64,000 nucleotides of DNA from Prinsepia uniflora (taxonomy: Eukaryota; Streptophyta; Magnoliopsida; Rosales; Rosaceae). Position 1 is the first letter of the stretch; every line of letters starts with the position of its first letter. Of the stretch, positions 12,101 to 22,081 are shown one piece after another. The stretch is taken from contig CM064867.1 in the NCBI GenBank assembly GCA_032719365.1, positions 59,150,601 through 59,214,600 on the forward strand, written 5' to 3'. Made by a program: the position numbers and the translations under genes. The notes under the pieces were generated by a model. That model did not search any database, had not been told where the DNA came from, and worked only from the letters and a program-made list of their open reading frames with translations.

Positions 12101-12280
12101 ACGGTCATCAACCAAAGTCCGTTTAACTGCCCAAATGAAAAGTCAACGTTTTGCCCTCGCCTAGGGGCAAAACGGTCATTTTGCATCCTTCGTCCGATTT
12201 CGCCCAACTAATCACAGATTAACCTCACTAATCGTGATTAGTCACTAATCTAATCCTAGAATTCGGGACGGGTCATTACA
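9133..12280 (-). mobile_element. solo LTR, Tekay-related M subfamily, 3148 bp
   Basis: The segment starts TGACAGGGCCC on + and ends GGGTCATTACA, so on the minus strand it runs TGTAATGACCC to CCTGTCA. It is flanked by a perfect 5-bp target duplication ATATT (9128-9132 and 12281-12285). The whole length matches the LTR at 25426-28552, with no internal region, which makes it a solo LTR from LTR-LTR recombination. It has the subfamily marks: inverted arms at 9339-9350 (one mismatch) and 10658-10669, a hairpin array near 9873-10112, and the CCTGTCTA/CCTATATA pair 173 bp apart (11900 and 12073). No coding sequence. Confidence 0.92.
9873..10112. repeat. hairpin array in solo LTR (M type)
   Basis: Units with arms such as TTCATG...CATGA around an inner CCGGTT...AACC pair, followed by small GGGT...ACCC and GGGCA...TGCCC hairpins. 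Several arms are decayed relative to the copy at 49430-49760. Confidence 0.7.
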
Positions 12281-12285
12281 ATATT

Positions 12286-12465
12286 TGTGCAGTTATCGAT
12301 AAAAGTAATGAAATACTTTTTACCACCTCTAGTTTGCACATACTTTAAATCACATATATCACTGTGAATTAATTCTAGAGGTTCTGTACTCCTTTCTATA
12401 GAATGAAAAGATGTTCTCCTTTGTTTGGCTTCAACACAAGTTTTCACACTTGTGATTTGCATCAA
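12286..12465 (-). pseudogene. copia A integrase, N-terminal part of the core
   Basis: Reads CVEAKQRRTSFHSIERSTEP, LELIHSDICDLKYVQTRGGK and KYFITFIDNC, the start of the copia integrase core with its first catalytic aspartate (HSDI). It is cut by the solo LTR and resumes at 9127. A frameshift near 12440 separates it from the protease/pre-integrase frame. Confidence 0.8.
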
Positions 12466-13693
12466 TATTAAATTTAGGTAGTAAATCCATGTTAACTAAT
12501 TTACGCATAGTGTCATAATTAACATGTCCTAATCTACCATGCCAAATATTTGGGGACTCAATAATATAACCAGAACGAAATGTGTTATTATTATTATTAA
12601 TAGAAGGTACAACAATCATTACATTCATCTTGAAAAGACCATTATTCAAGTACCCTTTCCCCACATGCATCCCATTCTTTGTAAGTACAAATTTATCAGC
12701 CTCAAAGACCAATCTGAATCCATTATTGCTTAACACAGATCCAGAAACCAGTTTCTTTCTGATGTCAGGCACATGTAGCACTTCATTCAAAGTTAGTTTC
12801 TTCCCAGAAGTCATCTTGAGGATCACCTTTCCTTGACCTTCAACCTTGGAAGCGGATGAATTTCCCATAAATAGTTGCTCCCCATGGGTCACTTCATGAT
12901 AGGTTGCGAACATCTTCCTATCTGAGTAGATTTGGCGTGTAGCTCCAGTGTCAATCCACCATTCCTTAGTATTTCTTACCAAGTTCACTTCAGAGATCAC
13001 AGTCGAGAGATTGAACTCAGATAAATCCTTTGAGATCTTATCCTCCTCGGTTATGTGTACTTCTGTGGTATTGCGCTTAGCCTTTTTAGAACGACAGTCT
13101 GCTGCCCTATGTCCAGGCTTGTTGCACTTAAAGCATTTGCATTTGAAATCTCCAATTTTCTTTGAGTTCCATTAACTAGAGCTTTCTCCATGCTTCCTCT
13201 TTTTCTTGTTCTTTGGCCTATCTTCCACAACGTGTGCCTTGGCCACCATGGAATTTCCAGTGGTTTTCTTTTCAGAACCACGGCTGTCTTCCTCAATTCT
13301 CAGCCTCACGATCAAATCCTCAAGTCCCATCTCTTTGCGCTTATGCTTGAGATAATTCTTGAAGTCTTTCCACGAAAGTGGCAATTTTTCAATTACAGTA
13401 GCCACTTGGAAAGTCTCACTTAGAACCATATTCTCCGCCTCAATCTCATGGAGAATAAGTTGGAGTTCTTGGACTTGATTGATAACCATCTTAGAGTCTA
13501 CCATCTTGTAGTCAAGAAACCGACCGACCACGAATTTCTTCATGTCAGCATCTTCAGTCTTTGACTGGACTATATACATTGTATAGAGAATTGTCCAATC
13601 CATTGAGGATATAGTTCTTGCATAGGAAGTCTGAATCATGCCACGCACCTGCAACAACCACTGCTTCTGTAGTAGAACCAGTTGTAGGAGCAT
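12431..13693 (-). pseudogene. copia A gag, zinc knuckle and protease
   Basis: Gag (13693-13172) contains FVVGRFLDYKMVDSKMVINQ and VQELQLILHEIEAENMVLSE, then LPLSWKDFKNYLKHKRKEMG, typical of one large plant copia gag family. The same frame continues after a single stop (13172-13174) into the zinc knuckle CFKCNKPGHRAADC (about 13140-13095), the protease WWIDTGATRQIYSD (near 12960) and the GAG-pre-integrase domain (IWHGRLGHVNYDTM, near 12530). One nonsense codon therefore separates gag from protease, and the remaining lesion in this block is the frameshift at about 12440. Gag forms the virus-like particle and protease processes it. Confidence 0.85.
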
Positions 13694-13762
13694 CTTCCTT
13701 CAAGAATGTTCAGTTATGGTGTAGGATCGTTGTTCCACAATATGGGTTTATGCACCTAGAAT

Positions 13763-13771
13763 TGATACCAA
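13763..13771 (-). promoter_or_regulatory. primer-binding site of copia A
   Basis: On the minus strand the LTR end CCACCAACA is followed directly by TTGGTATCA, the core of the initiator tRNA-Met site used by most plant copia elements. The usual GAGC that follows is mutated to ATTC. Confidence 0.6.
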
Positions 13772-14740
13772 TGTTGGTGGGATTCTTCACATACAAGATT
13801 GCAACTTTTATCCAAGCTATAGAGGAAGAAATTCCTGCAGTTGAAAAAAGGTGACACAAGTTCGAGATAAATGTTGGTGGGATTCTTCACATTTTCGAAT
13901 TTACCATTCAGGGATAGTAATAATAAGGGAAGTTTATGCCACCATAAACAGGAGCTAAGTGTGTTTGGAAAGTGGTGCTAGAAAGGTGAAGAAAAATTGC
14001 AAAGTCTTTGTTTTTGTTAGGGATGGGAGATCAAACATCCCTATAAGGTTGTCGTAGCATCCACTCACAGCAATTGAACCAATCTGTTGACCAGATCAAA
14101 TATCTATATTAACCTTGAAACACATCAGTTAGAAAGTAATAACAGTAGTGCCTATTATCACTTACGGAATTCACCTAACGTTAGCATTTTTGGAAAATGT
14201 CATGGGGCACAAGAGAGGACATGTCACAGGGAGGACATGTCACAGTGAAGACATGTTATGAAAACAGAAATAGCTCTGTCAAAGCATAGGCTGCAAGAGC
14301 CAGCGTCCTTTTGTAATTATCTTCTTGCTTTTTTCCTTTATCAAGTTTTCTCCAATTCAGATTTCTGAATGGTTTTAATCACAAATCGGTCATCGCAAGG
14401 CAACAAAAACACCTTACTTACCATTTCTTTTGGAGAAGAAACCCTCTTTAGTCCTTACAATAGCATCTCCACATATGCCCACCTATTAGCTAGCATCACT
14501 CTTGCCTTTTTTAAGAAGTACACGTGAATCCTGGTAAAATGAACAAAATCTAATTTAATAAATGACTACATCTGAAAGACAATTAAAAAGAAACCTGAAA
14601 ACTCCCAAACAATATTGGAAGGTTACTATATAAGGAACTTTTGTAGAGCCCTGTCTGGAAAATCTTATGCAGTTAGAGTTTGTAATTTTGAAGTCGGCTA
14701 GTCACTGGTGAAAGCTCCTTTATCCAAAGCTACCTATATT
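13772..14740. other. copia A 5' LTR remnant and unassigned DNA
   Basis: A 22-bp segment beginning ATGTTGGTGGGATTCTTCAC occurs at 13771 and again at 13870, so the LTR end is duplicated about 100 bp apart. No LTR start matching the one at 6223 is seen to the right, so the 5' LTR is truncated. At 14212-14260 a 16-bp unit (GAGGACATGTCACAG) repeats two to three times, and CTATATAAGG lies at 14627. No gene is visible. Confidence 0.4.
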
Positions 14741-15137
<397 letters not shown>

Positions 15138-15299
15138 CCCTCCCTTAAACTGAATTCTTCAGAAAATAGTTTAGGGGTTTGTCACCACCACATAGTTTTC
15201 TTCTTCGAGCTTCTCCTGATCAATCTTCTTTGCTGAAATCATTCCAATCAGGCCTCTGTGCCTTTCGAAGGCTGTCTGCTTGAGTAACTTTGTAGAAAT
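15138..15299 (-). other. 3' internal end of copia B with polypurine tract
   Basis: The stretch between the LTR start (15137) and the insertion point of element C (15300). The purine-rich AAGGGAGGG abuts the LTR. Any coding content is too short and decayed to name. Confidence 0.45.
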
Positions 15300-15654
15300 T
15301 GTTGGAAAAAATGAGTATAAACGGGTAACTTACAACGCAAACAACAATCTTAAAAACTAATAGAGTCCATAATCAATTAAGAATCTATTGGAAATCCCTG
15401 TTGCATGAGGTTTAAGCTATTTAAGTAACTTAAATCTAGTTGGTACCCTATTGGAAGTCATCTAGGATTCCTACTTGTTATGTGATAGGAATAGAGTAGG
15501 AATCTAGATGCATATAAATATTGGTCTCTACTCTCACAGATATTATGCCTAATACCAGTGCTAAAACCTATCTCGAAAGCTAAGGCCTTCTGATCTGGAA
15601 GAGAGGAGAAGATCGATATTCTAAATCTTGTTCATCAAGATGTTGAGATCAAGT
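15300..15654 (+). repeat. element C LTR, first part (copia-type)
   Basis: Begins TGTTGGAAAAAATGAG and carries a TATA-like CATATAAATATT near 15512. It breaks off at 15654, where the Tekay-type P LTR starts in mid-sequence. The rest of this LTR appears to be at 32279-32321, directly before a primer site, making a roughly 400-bp LTR in total. The split is inferred from the adjacent context, not from a second copy. Confidence 0.5.
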
Positions 15655-17765
15655 TTCAGCTTATGGGATGAGGATGACTACCCAAGTGACACCTGGTAAG
15701 GTTTAATTGAGATTAGTGGCATTGTTTGAATGCCTAACAAGGACAAATCAACCGCCTAATCCTTGTTTAAATTCCTTACTCATATTGATCAAGTATGACA
15801 ACCAAAGACATAGGGGGATTCAGAGGGACATTGTGAGTGAAAAACGGAAGGGAAACAGTAGAGAAAACAGAGAAGAACCTATGAACCCGAGAGGAAAAAC
15901 CCAAAACCGTGCTTGAAGAAATTGAGATTCAATTCTCAAGTTTGAGCTTAACCCAGGTCTAATTAAGACTAGAATTAGTCTTCTGGGACGATTTCGAGTT
16001 GAACCAAATCAAAAAGGAAGGCAATTAACGAAGGAATCAGCAAGAACAGACCCTGCGACTTCTTTGCAAATGGGAGCTTGAGTTCGATTACTTGGAGGTA
16101 ATGATTCGTGAAATTGATTTCAATTTCGTGATTATAATGAACGTAGGATGCTTCTGATGTAATTAATTGAAGGAAACAGGTCGATTTTGGGTAGAACCCG
16201 AGTTAGGACCCATCGGGTTTTGATATTGAGTCGTGGAATTTAGGGCATGGTTTCATCAAATTGAGGTCACAGATCAAACATAAATGTAGAATAGATGAGA
16301 ATGAGTGAAAGAACTGGAGGAATTCGGTTCAAATTGATAGAAAACAAACCGGGTTGCACCGCGGGTTGCATACCCGAATACCAGGGAAACGGTTAATAGG
16401 GACGACACTGTAGCTGCACTGTTCATGGCGCGTGACTTTCACGAGCAGCCGCTTGCGGCGGCGCGTGAGGGCTCGTGAGTCGTTTTCTGGGAAAGTGTCC
16501 AACAGGTGTTTTACTATATACAATGTAACGATCATTTTGGAGTTGGTTTCGAGTCGATCGGACACCGTCTCGATAATGTTTCGAGGGTAGGACGGTTTAT
16601 GTTTTAGTTTAAAATAATATTTAAATCCCGGAAAATTATGGGGAAGTTATATGATGTGAATTGAGTTGTTAGTAACCTTGAATAATGATTTTGGATAGGA
16701 TTCAAGGTTTCTGGCAAGTGTCGGAAATTACGGAAACGCGTGCAGCGCGGGAAACGAGCAGTTGGACGGTGTGTGAGTGGACGTTGTTTTATAAATTGAT
16801 ATGCATGCATAGTTAAATATTTTACATGATTTATGGCATGATTTTAATTGCAATGATTTGATATGATTATTTTGTGATTTAATGATTATTTTAATCGGTG
16901 TTACGGGCATGTTTTTCGAGAAAAGGTGAAATGACTGTTTTGGGCGAAAGCTCAAGATTTGTGATTGGTTTGGACTTAGATGAGTTGGGAAATTGATTGA
17001 TGGATTTGTGATGTTTTCGATTATGATTTCACTGTTTTACGTGTATTACATCGTTTAATGCTTTTACGGATTTACGAAAGTGAGAAACGTGATTTGGACA
17101 GGTGACCCCGTGATAATGATTTTGACATGGTTTTACTACTTGATTTGGACTAATGCTTTTAATTGTGTATTGATGTTTCATGCCCCCAGATGAGTAATTC
17201 CTAGGTAGACTTCGGATGTGTAATTCCCGAAGTGACTCCAGATGCGTAATTCCTGGAGGAACCGGATGTGTAATTCTCGGTGAGGCTGGATGTGTAATTC
17301 CCAGCGTGGATGACGACTCTGGATGTGTAATTCCCAGAGGATCCTCGGATGTGTAATTCCCGAGTTATATGTTTTGTTGTATGATAAAATGGTTTTATGA
17401 AATGTTTTCACATATTGGGTTTGAGAACCGGGATTTGATGTTTTCATGTGATTTGGCTTTGTTATTCATATGTTTTACCCTATGGATGCATGGTTTGATA
17501 AAACTGGAGGGTAAACGATGTGCTTTGATAAATGTGTTTTCAATGATATTATTTTTATCCACTCACACTTTTCTGTTTTTGATGACCCTCCAGGCCGTGG
17601 CTCGACGTTCGGGGCTAATCGAGAGGCAGAGGCATGAGCAGCAATCAATGCAGTTATCCCTTCTCTGATAGGTGCTGAAGGGTACTTTTGGGACTTCAGC
17701 TGACTTGTCAGACGAGAGCAGGACCAGACACGGTTATCGAGGTCCAATTGGGACGGGTCCTGTCA
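15655..17765 (+). repeat. P element 5' LTR, 5'-truncated
   Basis: Matches the complete P LTR at 29864-32278 from about 300 bp inside it to its end GGGTCCTGTCA. The first 300 bp are missing, so no target duplication can be read on this side. It contains the CpG-rich hairpin GCGCGTGA...TCACGAGC-like region near 16430, inverted arms at 16771-16781 and 17558-17568, the hairpin array 17185-17364 between them, and an acceptor-like CCCTCCAGG at about 17586. ORFs within it recur in the other copy only because the DNA is homologous. Confidence 0.85.
17185..17364 (+). repeat. tandem hairpin array with constant loop and covarying stems
   Basis: Seven units share the central ATGTGTAATTC (or ATGAGTAATTC, ATGCGTAATTC) and are flanked by different but mutually complementary arms: CTTCGG/CCGAAG, CTCCAG/CTGGAG, ACCGG/TCGGT (CCGGT in the second copy), GCTGG/CCAGC, CTCTGG/CCAGAG and CTCGG/CCGAG. 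The first unit (CCCAG/CTAGG here) pairs as CCCAG/CTGGG in the copy at 31698-31877. Both arms change together, so the pairing and not the sequence is conserved. Confidence 0.9.
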
Positions 17766-17768
17766 AAT

Positions 17769-17780
17769 TGGTATCAGAGC
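17769..17780 (+). promoter_or_regulatory. primer-binding site of P (initiator tRNA-Met)
   Basis: TGGTATCAGAGC lies three bases after the LTR end CCTGTCA, matching the site used by Tekay and most plant chromoviruses. Confidence 0.9.
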
Positions 17781-17809
17781 ATTTGGTTATTGATTTCTGT
17801 TGTTCCGTG

Positions 17810-18899
17810 ATGCCTCCGAGACGTGCGCCCCGTGCATGTCCTGAAGATGAGAGGGACGAGGATCGGGTTAGAGAAGGCCCGGATATTGAGAGAGCTCATC
17901 GGTTAGGAGCTACTGTGTTCCGTGGTGATTCGGGACCAGACGGTGCTGATGATTGGATTACTCGTTTGGAGCGAATCTTTGAAATTTTGAGATGTCCCCC
18001 GGAGGACATGGCGTTATTAGCCACTTTTCTTTTAGATGGCATGCATACCGGTGGTGGCATGCTTTACAGTTAACAGGATGGGATGCTCGCACGTTGACAT
18101 GGGAAGTATTTCGTGAGCGATTTTTGGATCAGTTTTACCCTCGTTCATACCGTGATGCGAAAGAAATTGAATTCCTTCGATTACAACAGGAGGGTCTGAC
18201 AGTGGCCGAATATGACCAACGATTTCTGGATCTAGCTCGCTTTGCTCCAAGAGTTGTAGTCACCGAGGGTGATAAATGTAGACGTTTTGAACTTGGTTTA
18301 CGAGACGATATTCAAGCCGCTGTGACTGTGGGATCATATGGAACCCTCCGAGATCTCTCAGATGCCGCTATCAGAGTAGAGGAAAGTTTGTCGGCACGTG
18401 AACTATCTTTGAGTTCTGGACGACGTCGAGAGCGTCAGGAAACTGAGACAATGAGTCAGGGGACGTCGTCAAAAAGATGTAGTTCTGGCCTTCGATTTTC
18501 TGGATCTCGTTCAGGCTTTAGCGGGGGAAGACAAGGACATCCCTTTGATCCTACAGCAGTCCCTCAGGAATCTGTTCAGTCGAGTAGAGCTTCAGTACCG
18601 ACAACTGGCAGACCTTATAACCGATCTACCCATTTCGGTAGGGGTACCTGTTATTTCTGTGGTGAGTTTGGACATATCCGGAGAAATTGTCCACACCAAC
18701 CGACTGGTGGTAGCCCGAGTGGTAGTCATACAGAGTAAGGTTCGGGGATGGCCTCAACCTCTGGAGCTGCAAGTGGGAGGGGAACTGGTAATACTAGAGG
18801 TGCACCACGAGGGCGTGGTCAAACTTCAGGCCCACTTGCTCGGGTATTCGCTCTTCAACAACAGGATACTAATGAACCGCCCGAGGGGAGTTCAGCGTA
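17810..18899 (+). pseudogene. P element gag (Ty3/gypsy), frameshifted
   Basis: ATG at 17810, 44 bp after the LTR, begins MPPRRAPRACPEDERDED. The retrotransposon gag domain follows (DDWITRLERIFEIL, LTWEVFRERFLDQFYPRSYR, LQQEGLTVAEYDQRFLDLAR), then the zinc knuckle CYFCGEFGHIRRNC near 18650. A frameshift falls near 18030, and a stop at 18736-18738 interrupts a tail that continues as GSGMASTSGAASGRG to 18899. Gag would package element RNA. Protease, RT, RNase H and integrase are absent: sequence passes straight from gag to the 3' end, so this is a gag-only deletion derivative of a Tekay-like element. Confidence 0.88.
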
Positions 18900-19046
18900 A
18901 TGGTGGTACCCCATGGATTGATGTGTTGTATATTTGTAAATGTTGTTGTCCTGTTGTATGGTTGTTTTATAAATAAAGTGATTCTATGTTGTTTCATAAA
19001 TCTTGTGTTTGAATTTCGGGGACGAAATTCTTTAAGGGGGGAAGGT
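18900..19046 (+). other. P 3' internal end with stem-loop and polypurine tract
   Basis: Holds the deletion junction after gag, then GAATTTC (19011-19017) pairing with GAAATTC (19024-19030) around GGGGAC, then the polypurine tract TTTAAGGGGGGAAGG ending at the LTR start (19047). The same stem-loop stands before the polypurine tract of the other Tekay-related elements here. Confidence 0.8.
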
Positions 19047-19870
19047 TGTAACGACCCAGAAATGCGAAAAACGAAAAGTTGGAAGATTTAAGGAAAATGA
19101 CGATTTTGTCCCTAGTGATAAGGGCTGAAAGTTGACTTTTTGATCGGGACCTTTTTTGGACCTTCCGGGAAGACCGTTGGATAGGTCTCGGGACGTTGAA
19201 TCCGTAGACAGGTGGCATGCATCAATCGGAGTCCGAACGAAAAAGTTATGGGCCTAGAACGAGGAGGGGCATTTTGGTAATTTGTTATGCTAAGGGTAAA
19301 ACAGTAATTTGTCTTTAACGGTGCAATTAATTGATATTTTAAATCGACTGATTCAGCTTATGGGATGAGGATGACTACCTAAGTGACACCTGGTAAGGTT
19401 TAATTGAGATTAGTGGCATTGTTAGAATGCCTAACAAGGACAAATCAACCGCCTAATCCTTGTTTAAATTTCTCACTCAGATTGATCAAGTATGACAACC
19501 AAAGACACAGGGGGATTCAGAGGGACATTGTGAGTGAAAAAGGGAAGGGGAAGAGTGGAGAAAACAGAGAAGAACCTGTGAATCCGAGAGGAAAAACCCG
19601 AAACCGTGCTTGAAGAAATTTAGATTCAATTCTCAATTTTGAGCTTAACCCATGTCGAATTAAGACTAGAATTAGTCTTCTGGGACGATTTCGAGTCGAA
19701 CCACATCAAAAAGGAAGGCAATTAACGAAGGAATCAGTAAGAACAGACCCTGCGACTTCTTTGCAAATTGGAGCTTGAGTTCGATTACTTGGAGGTAATG
19801 ATTCGTGAAATTGATTTCAATTTCGTGATTAGAATGAACGTAGGATGCTTCTGATGTAATTAATTGAAGG
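19047..19870 (+). repeat. P element second LTR, 3'-truncated
   Basis: Starts TGTAACGACCCAGAAATGCG and follows the complete P LTR (29864 on) for 824 bp, to TTAATTGAAGG. It then switches abruptly to the minus-strand M LTR. The motif TAGACAGGTGGCATG lies 158 bp inside. The junction is a recombination or deletion breakpoint and not an insertion end. Confidence 0.85.
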
Positions 19871-22081
19871 AACCACAATGACCTTTCCAGAGTTCATGCC
19901 GGTTCCCATAAACCGTCATGAACTTGGAAATCCACGTAGGGTCTCTGACCCGAAATCATAAATCATAAAGTAACTGGGTCTCGTGCCCGAACATATGACT
20001 CAACTGGGCACCGGGCCCGATATCTAAGGGTCAGTCACGACTCCGATGATAGTGATGCGTGCAATCATCCATCCAGGACCGCTCTCAATCCTGGTATGTC
20101 GCCGTGAACGAATCAACCGACGCGACCACCACAAGATCATGGTGCACTCATCACCGATCGCTATCCTGAACCGTCAGCACTCCGAAGTCGAGCCTCCCCA
20201 GGCTGCCCGACAACGAATCGTGCATCGTGACCTCTCCTGAAGGAACACATCCCAATCCGGAGGCGAGCGTCGTATCGTCGATCGCCGTGCACATAGCACC
20301 CGTCGCGACCACGATTTGGACCCGAAGGTCGTAAATAGCGTCATATGCCCGAGACAAAACCAAATGGGTCTCATACCCGAGTTTATCCATTTGAAATCTA
20401 AAACCACTTCATTTAGACCGATAAAGACATACAGACCCGTATAAGCACCGTATAAGGCCGAAACCTCGAAATACGTGCTTATACGTAACCACATACAACT
20501 GCACCCATGGCATCATCAAACATGTAATAAAACATATAATAAACATTTATGCATGCACCAATTTAGAAAACAAGGTCCACTCACAGACCGTCCGAGCTGC
20601 CGCCTCGATTTGCGTGCCATACGGCTCCCCGAGCCGATCACCGTCACCGGGACTCCCAAACCTGTCCAAATTGTAATAGAAGGTTACTAACTACTCAATT
20701 AACCTCCCACTAAAGCCCCGTAATTTTCCCGTATTTTTAACTATTTTTAATCCCGAACCTAAACCTTCCGATGCCCCGAAACATATCGAGACGGTGTACG
20801 ATCGACACGAAACCAGTCCCAAAATGTTCGTTACATCGAATAGAAGATTTCACATGTTGAACACATCCCCAAATTCTCGTCCACCGCGCCCACACACGCC
20901 GCCTGAAGTGGCTGCGTGTGGGCCTCACGCGCCGCTACAGTACCCGTCTTCAACCTCCGCGACTGGTGCGAACCGGTCCGGGTACTGTGCTGAACCGGCG
21001 TAACCAGTTCAGTGCTCCTACTCCCTCATTTTCGGTTCGTTTGCTCCCATTTTGATTCCTAAATTCCTATTTTCTCCTTTCCAATCTATCCCAATTAACA
21101 AAACAACCTATAACCCCCTAAATCGATCCCTAAAAATTAACCCCCACGGCCCCTGTTTTTCCCGGCCACCTTCCAGCCTTCCTCCGCCGTGAACCACCCT
21201 CCAAATCTTCCTAAAACTATCCTAGCAACCTATTTAGTTCAACCCACATGTCCAAACCAGCCCATAATAACTAGAAACCGAAAATGGATTAAACGAGCAA
21301 AACCGATTACCTCGTGCGGGTTTTCTCCTCCTCTTGCCGCTGTGGGCGGCGGTTCAGGCTTCCAGGCTGGCCACCTCAGCTCCCTCAATCTCCCTGGTCC
21401 TCTGCCTGGTCATGGGTGATGGTTGGCTGGGTTTGGGTTGCACGGATAGGAGAAAATGGTGGGTGTGAGATCGGGTATTTGAGTTTGAATGAGGAAAATG
21501 AAGATGGACGATGCATGAAGGGGAAATGGTGTCCATTGGATGGGTGACACTTGTCACTCATCCATTGGGCATCAGGACAAATATCTGGGCCCACTAGAGT
21601 CCAAAAGTGAACTCGTTTTGTACTTCGTGCAATAGTGCACTTGAACTTCCGTGAACCGTAACTTCTCCGTCGAACGTCCGCATTCGACGTGCCGCCTGTC
21701 TACGCATTTGTATTGTCCCCATCTACGTAACGGTCTTCGGCCCTCGGCCATCGGACCTCCTGGTCAAAAAGTCAACATTTGACCTCCTATTCACCCAAAT
21801 TACCAAAATGCCCTTGGGCTTCCGAACGTCATAACTTCCTCCTCGAACGCCGGAATTGAACGTGCCACCTGTCTATGAACTCGCAACGTCACGAACTACG
21901 TCACGGTCATCGGTCAAAGTCTATTTGGCCACCCGATTAAATAGTCAACGTTTTGCCACCACCAGGGGCAAAACGGTCATTTCGCATCGTTCGTCCGATT
22001 TCGCCCAACTAATCACGGATTAGCCTCACTAATCATGATTAGTCACTAATCTAATCCTGGAATTTGGGACGGGTCGTTACA
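19871..22081 (-). repeat. M element 3' LTR, truncated
   Basis: On the minus strand it starts TGTAACGACCC at 22081 and follows the complete M LTR (28552 down) until 19871, where about 930 bp of its end are lost at the junction with the P LTR. One complete hairpin unit remains near the left end (19890-19925). The left inverted arm GTCCACTCACAG is present near 20578. Confidence 0.88.

Larger units (their letters stand above)
5588..13793 (-). mobile_element. Ty1/copia element A, degenerate, with a nested solo LTR
   Basis: Read on the minus strand the element runs: primer site next to the LTR end (13763-13771), gag, zinc knuckle, protease, integrase, reverse transcriptase, RNase H, polypurine tract and 3' LTR (6223 down to about 5588). 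The order protease-integrase-RT-RNase H is diagnostic for Ty1/copia. Integrase is interrupted between 9132 and 12281 by a solo LTR with target duplication ATATT. Stops and frameshifts are present throughout. The 5' LTR is only a remnant, so no target duplication of element A can be read. Confidence 0.85.

Noticed and set aside
17185..17364. Possible CRISPR-like repeat array
   Set aside because: The period is only about 20-35 bp, the spacers are the complementary stem arms, and the context is a plant LTR.
17769..17780. tRNA-like sequence (also 25411, 35480, 56806 and 62695)
   Set aside because: Only the 12-18 bases complementary to a tRNA 3' end are present, at LTR borders. These are primer sites, not tRNA genes.
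18900..19091. Short open frame after gag (MVVPHGLMCCIFV...)
   Set aside because: It spans the internal deletion junction and runs into the polypurine tract and LTR.
20046..20690. Open frames that recur in several places (also near 26544, 49791 and 10134)
   Set aside because: They recur because the M LTR is repeated. Frames on both strands are open in the same DNA and no protein family is recognisable, so homology of DNA explains them.
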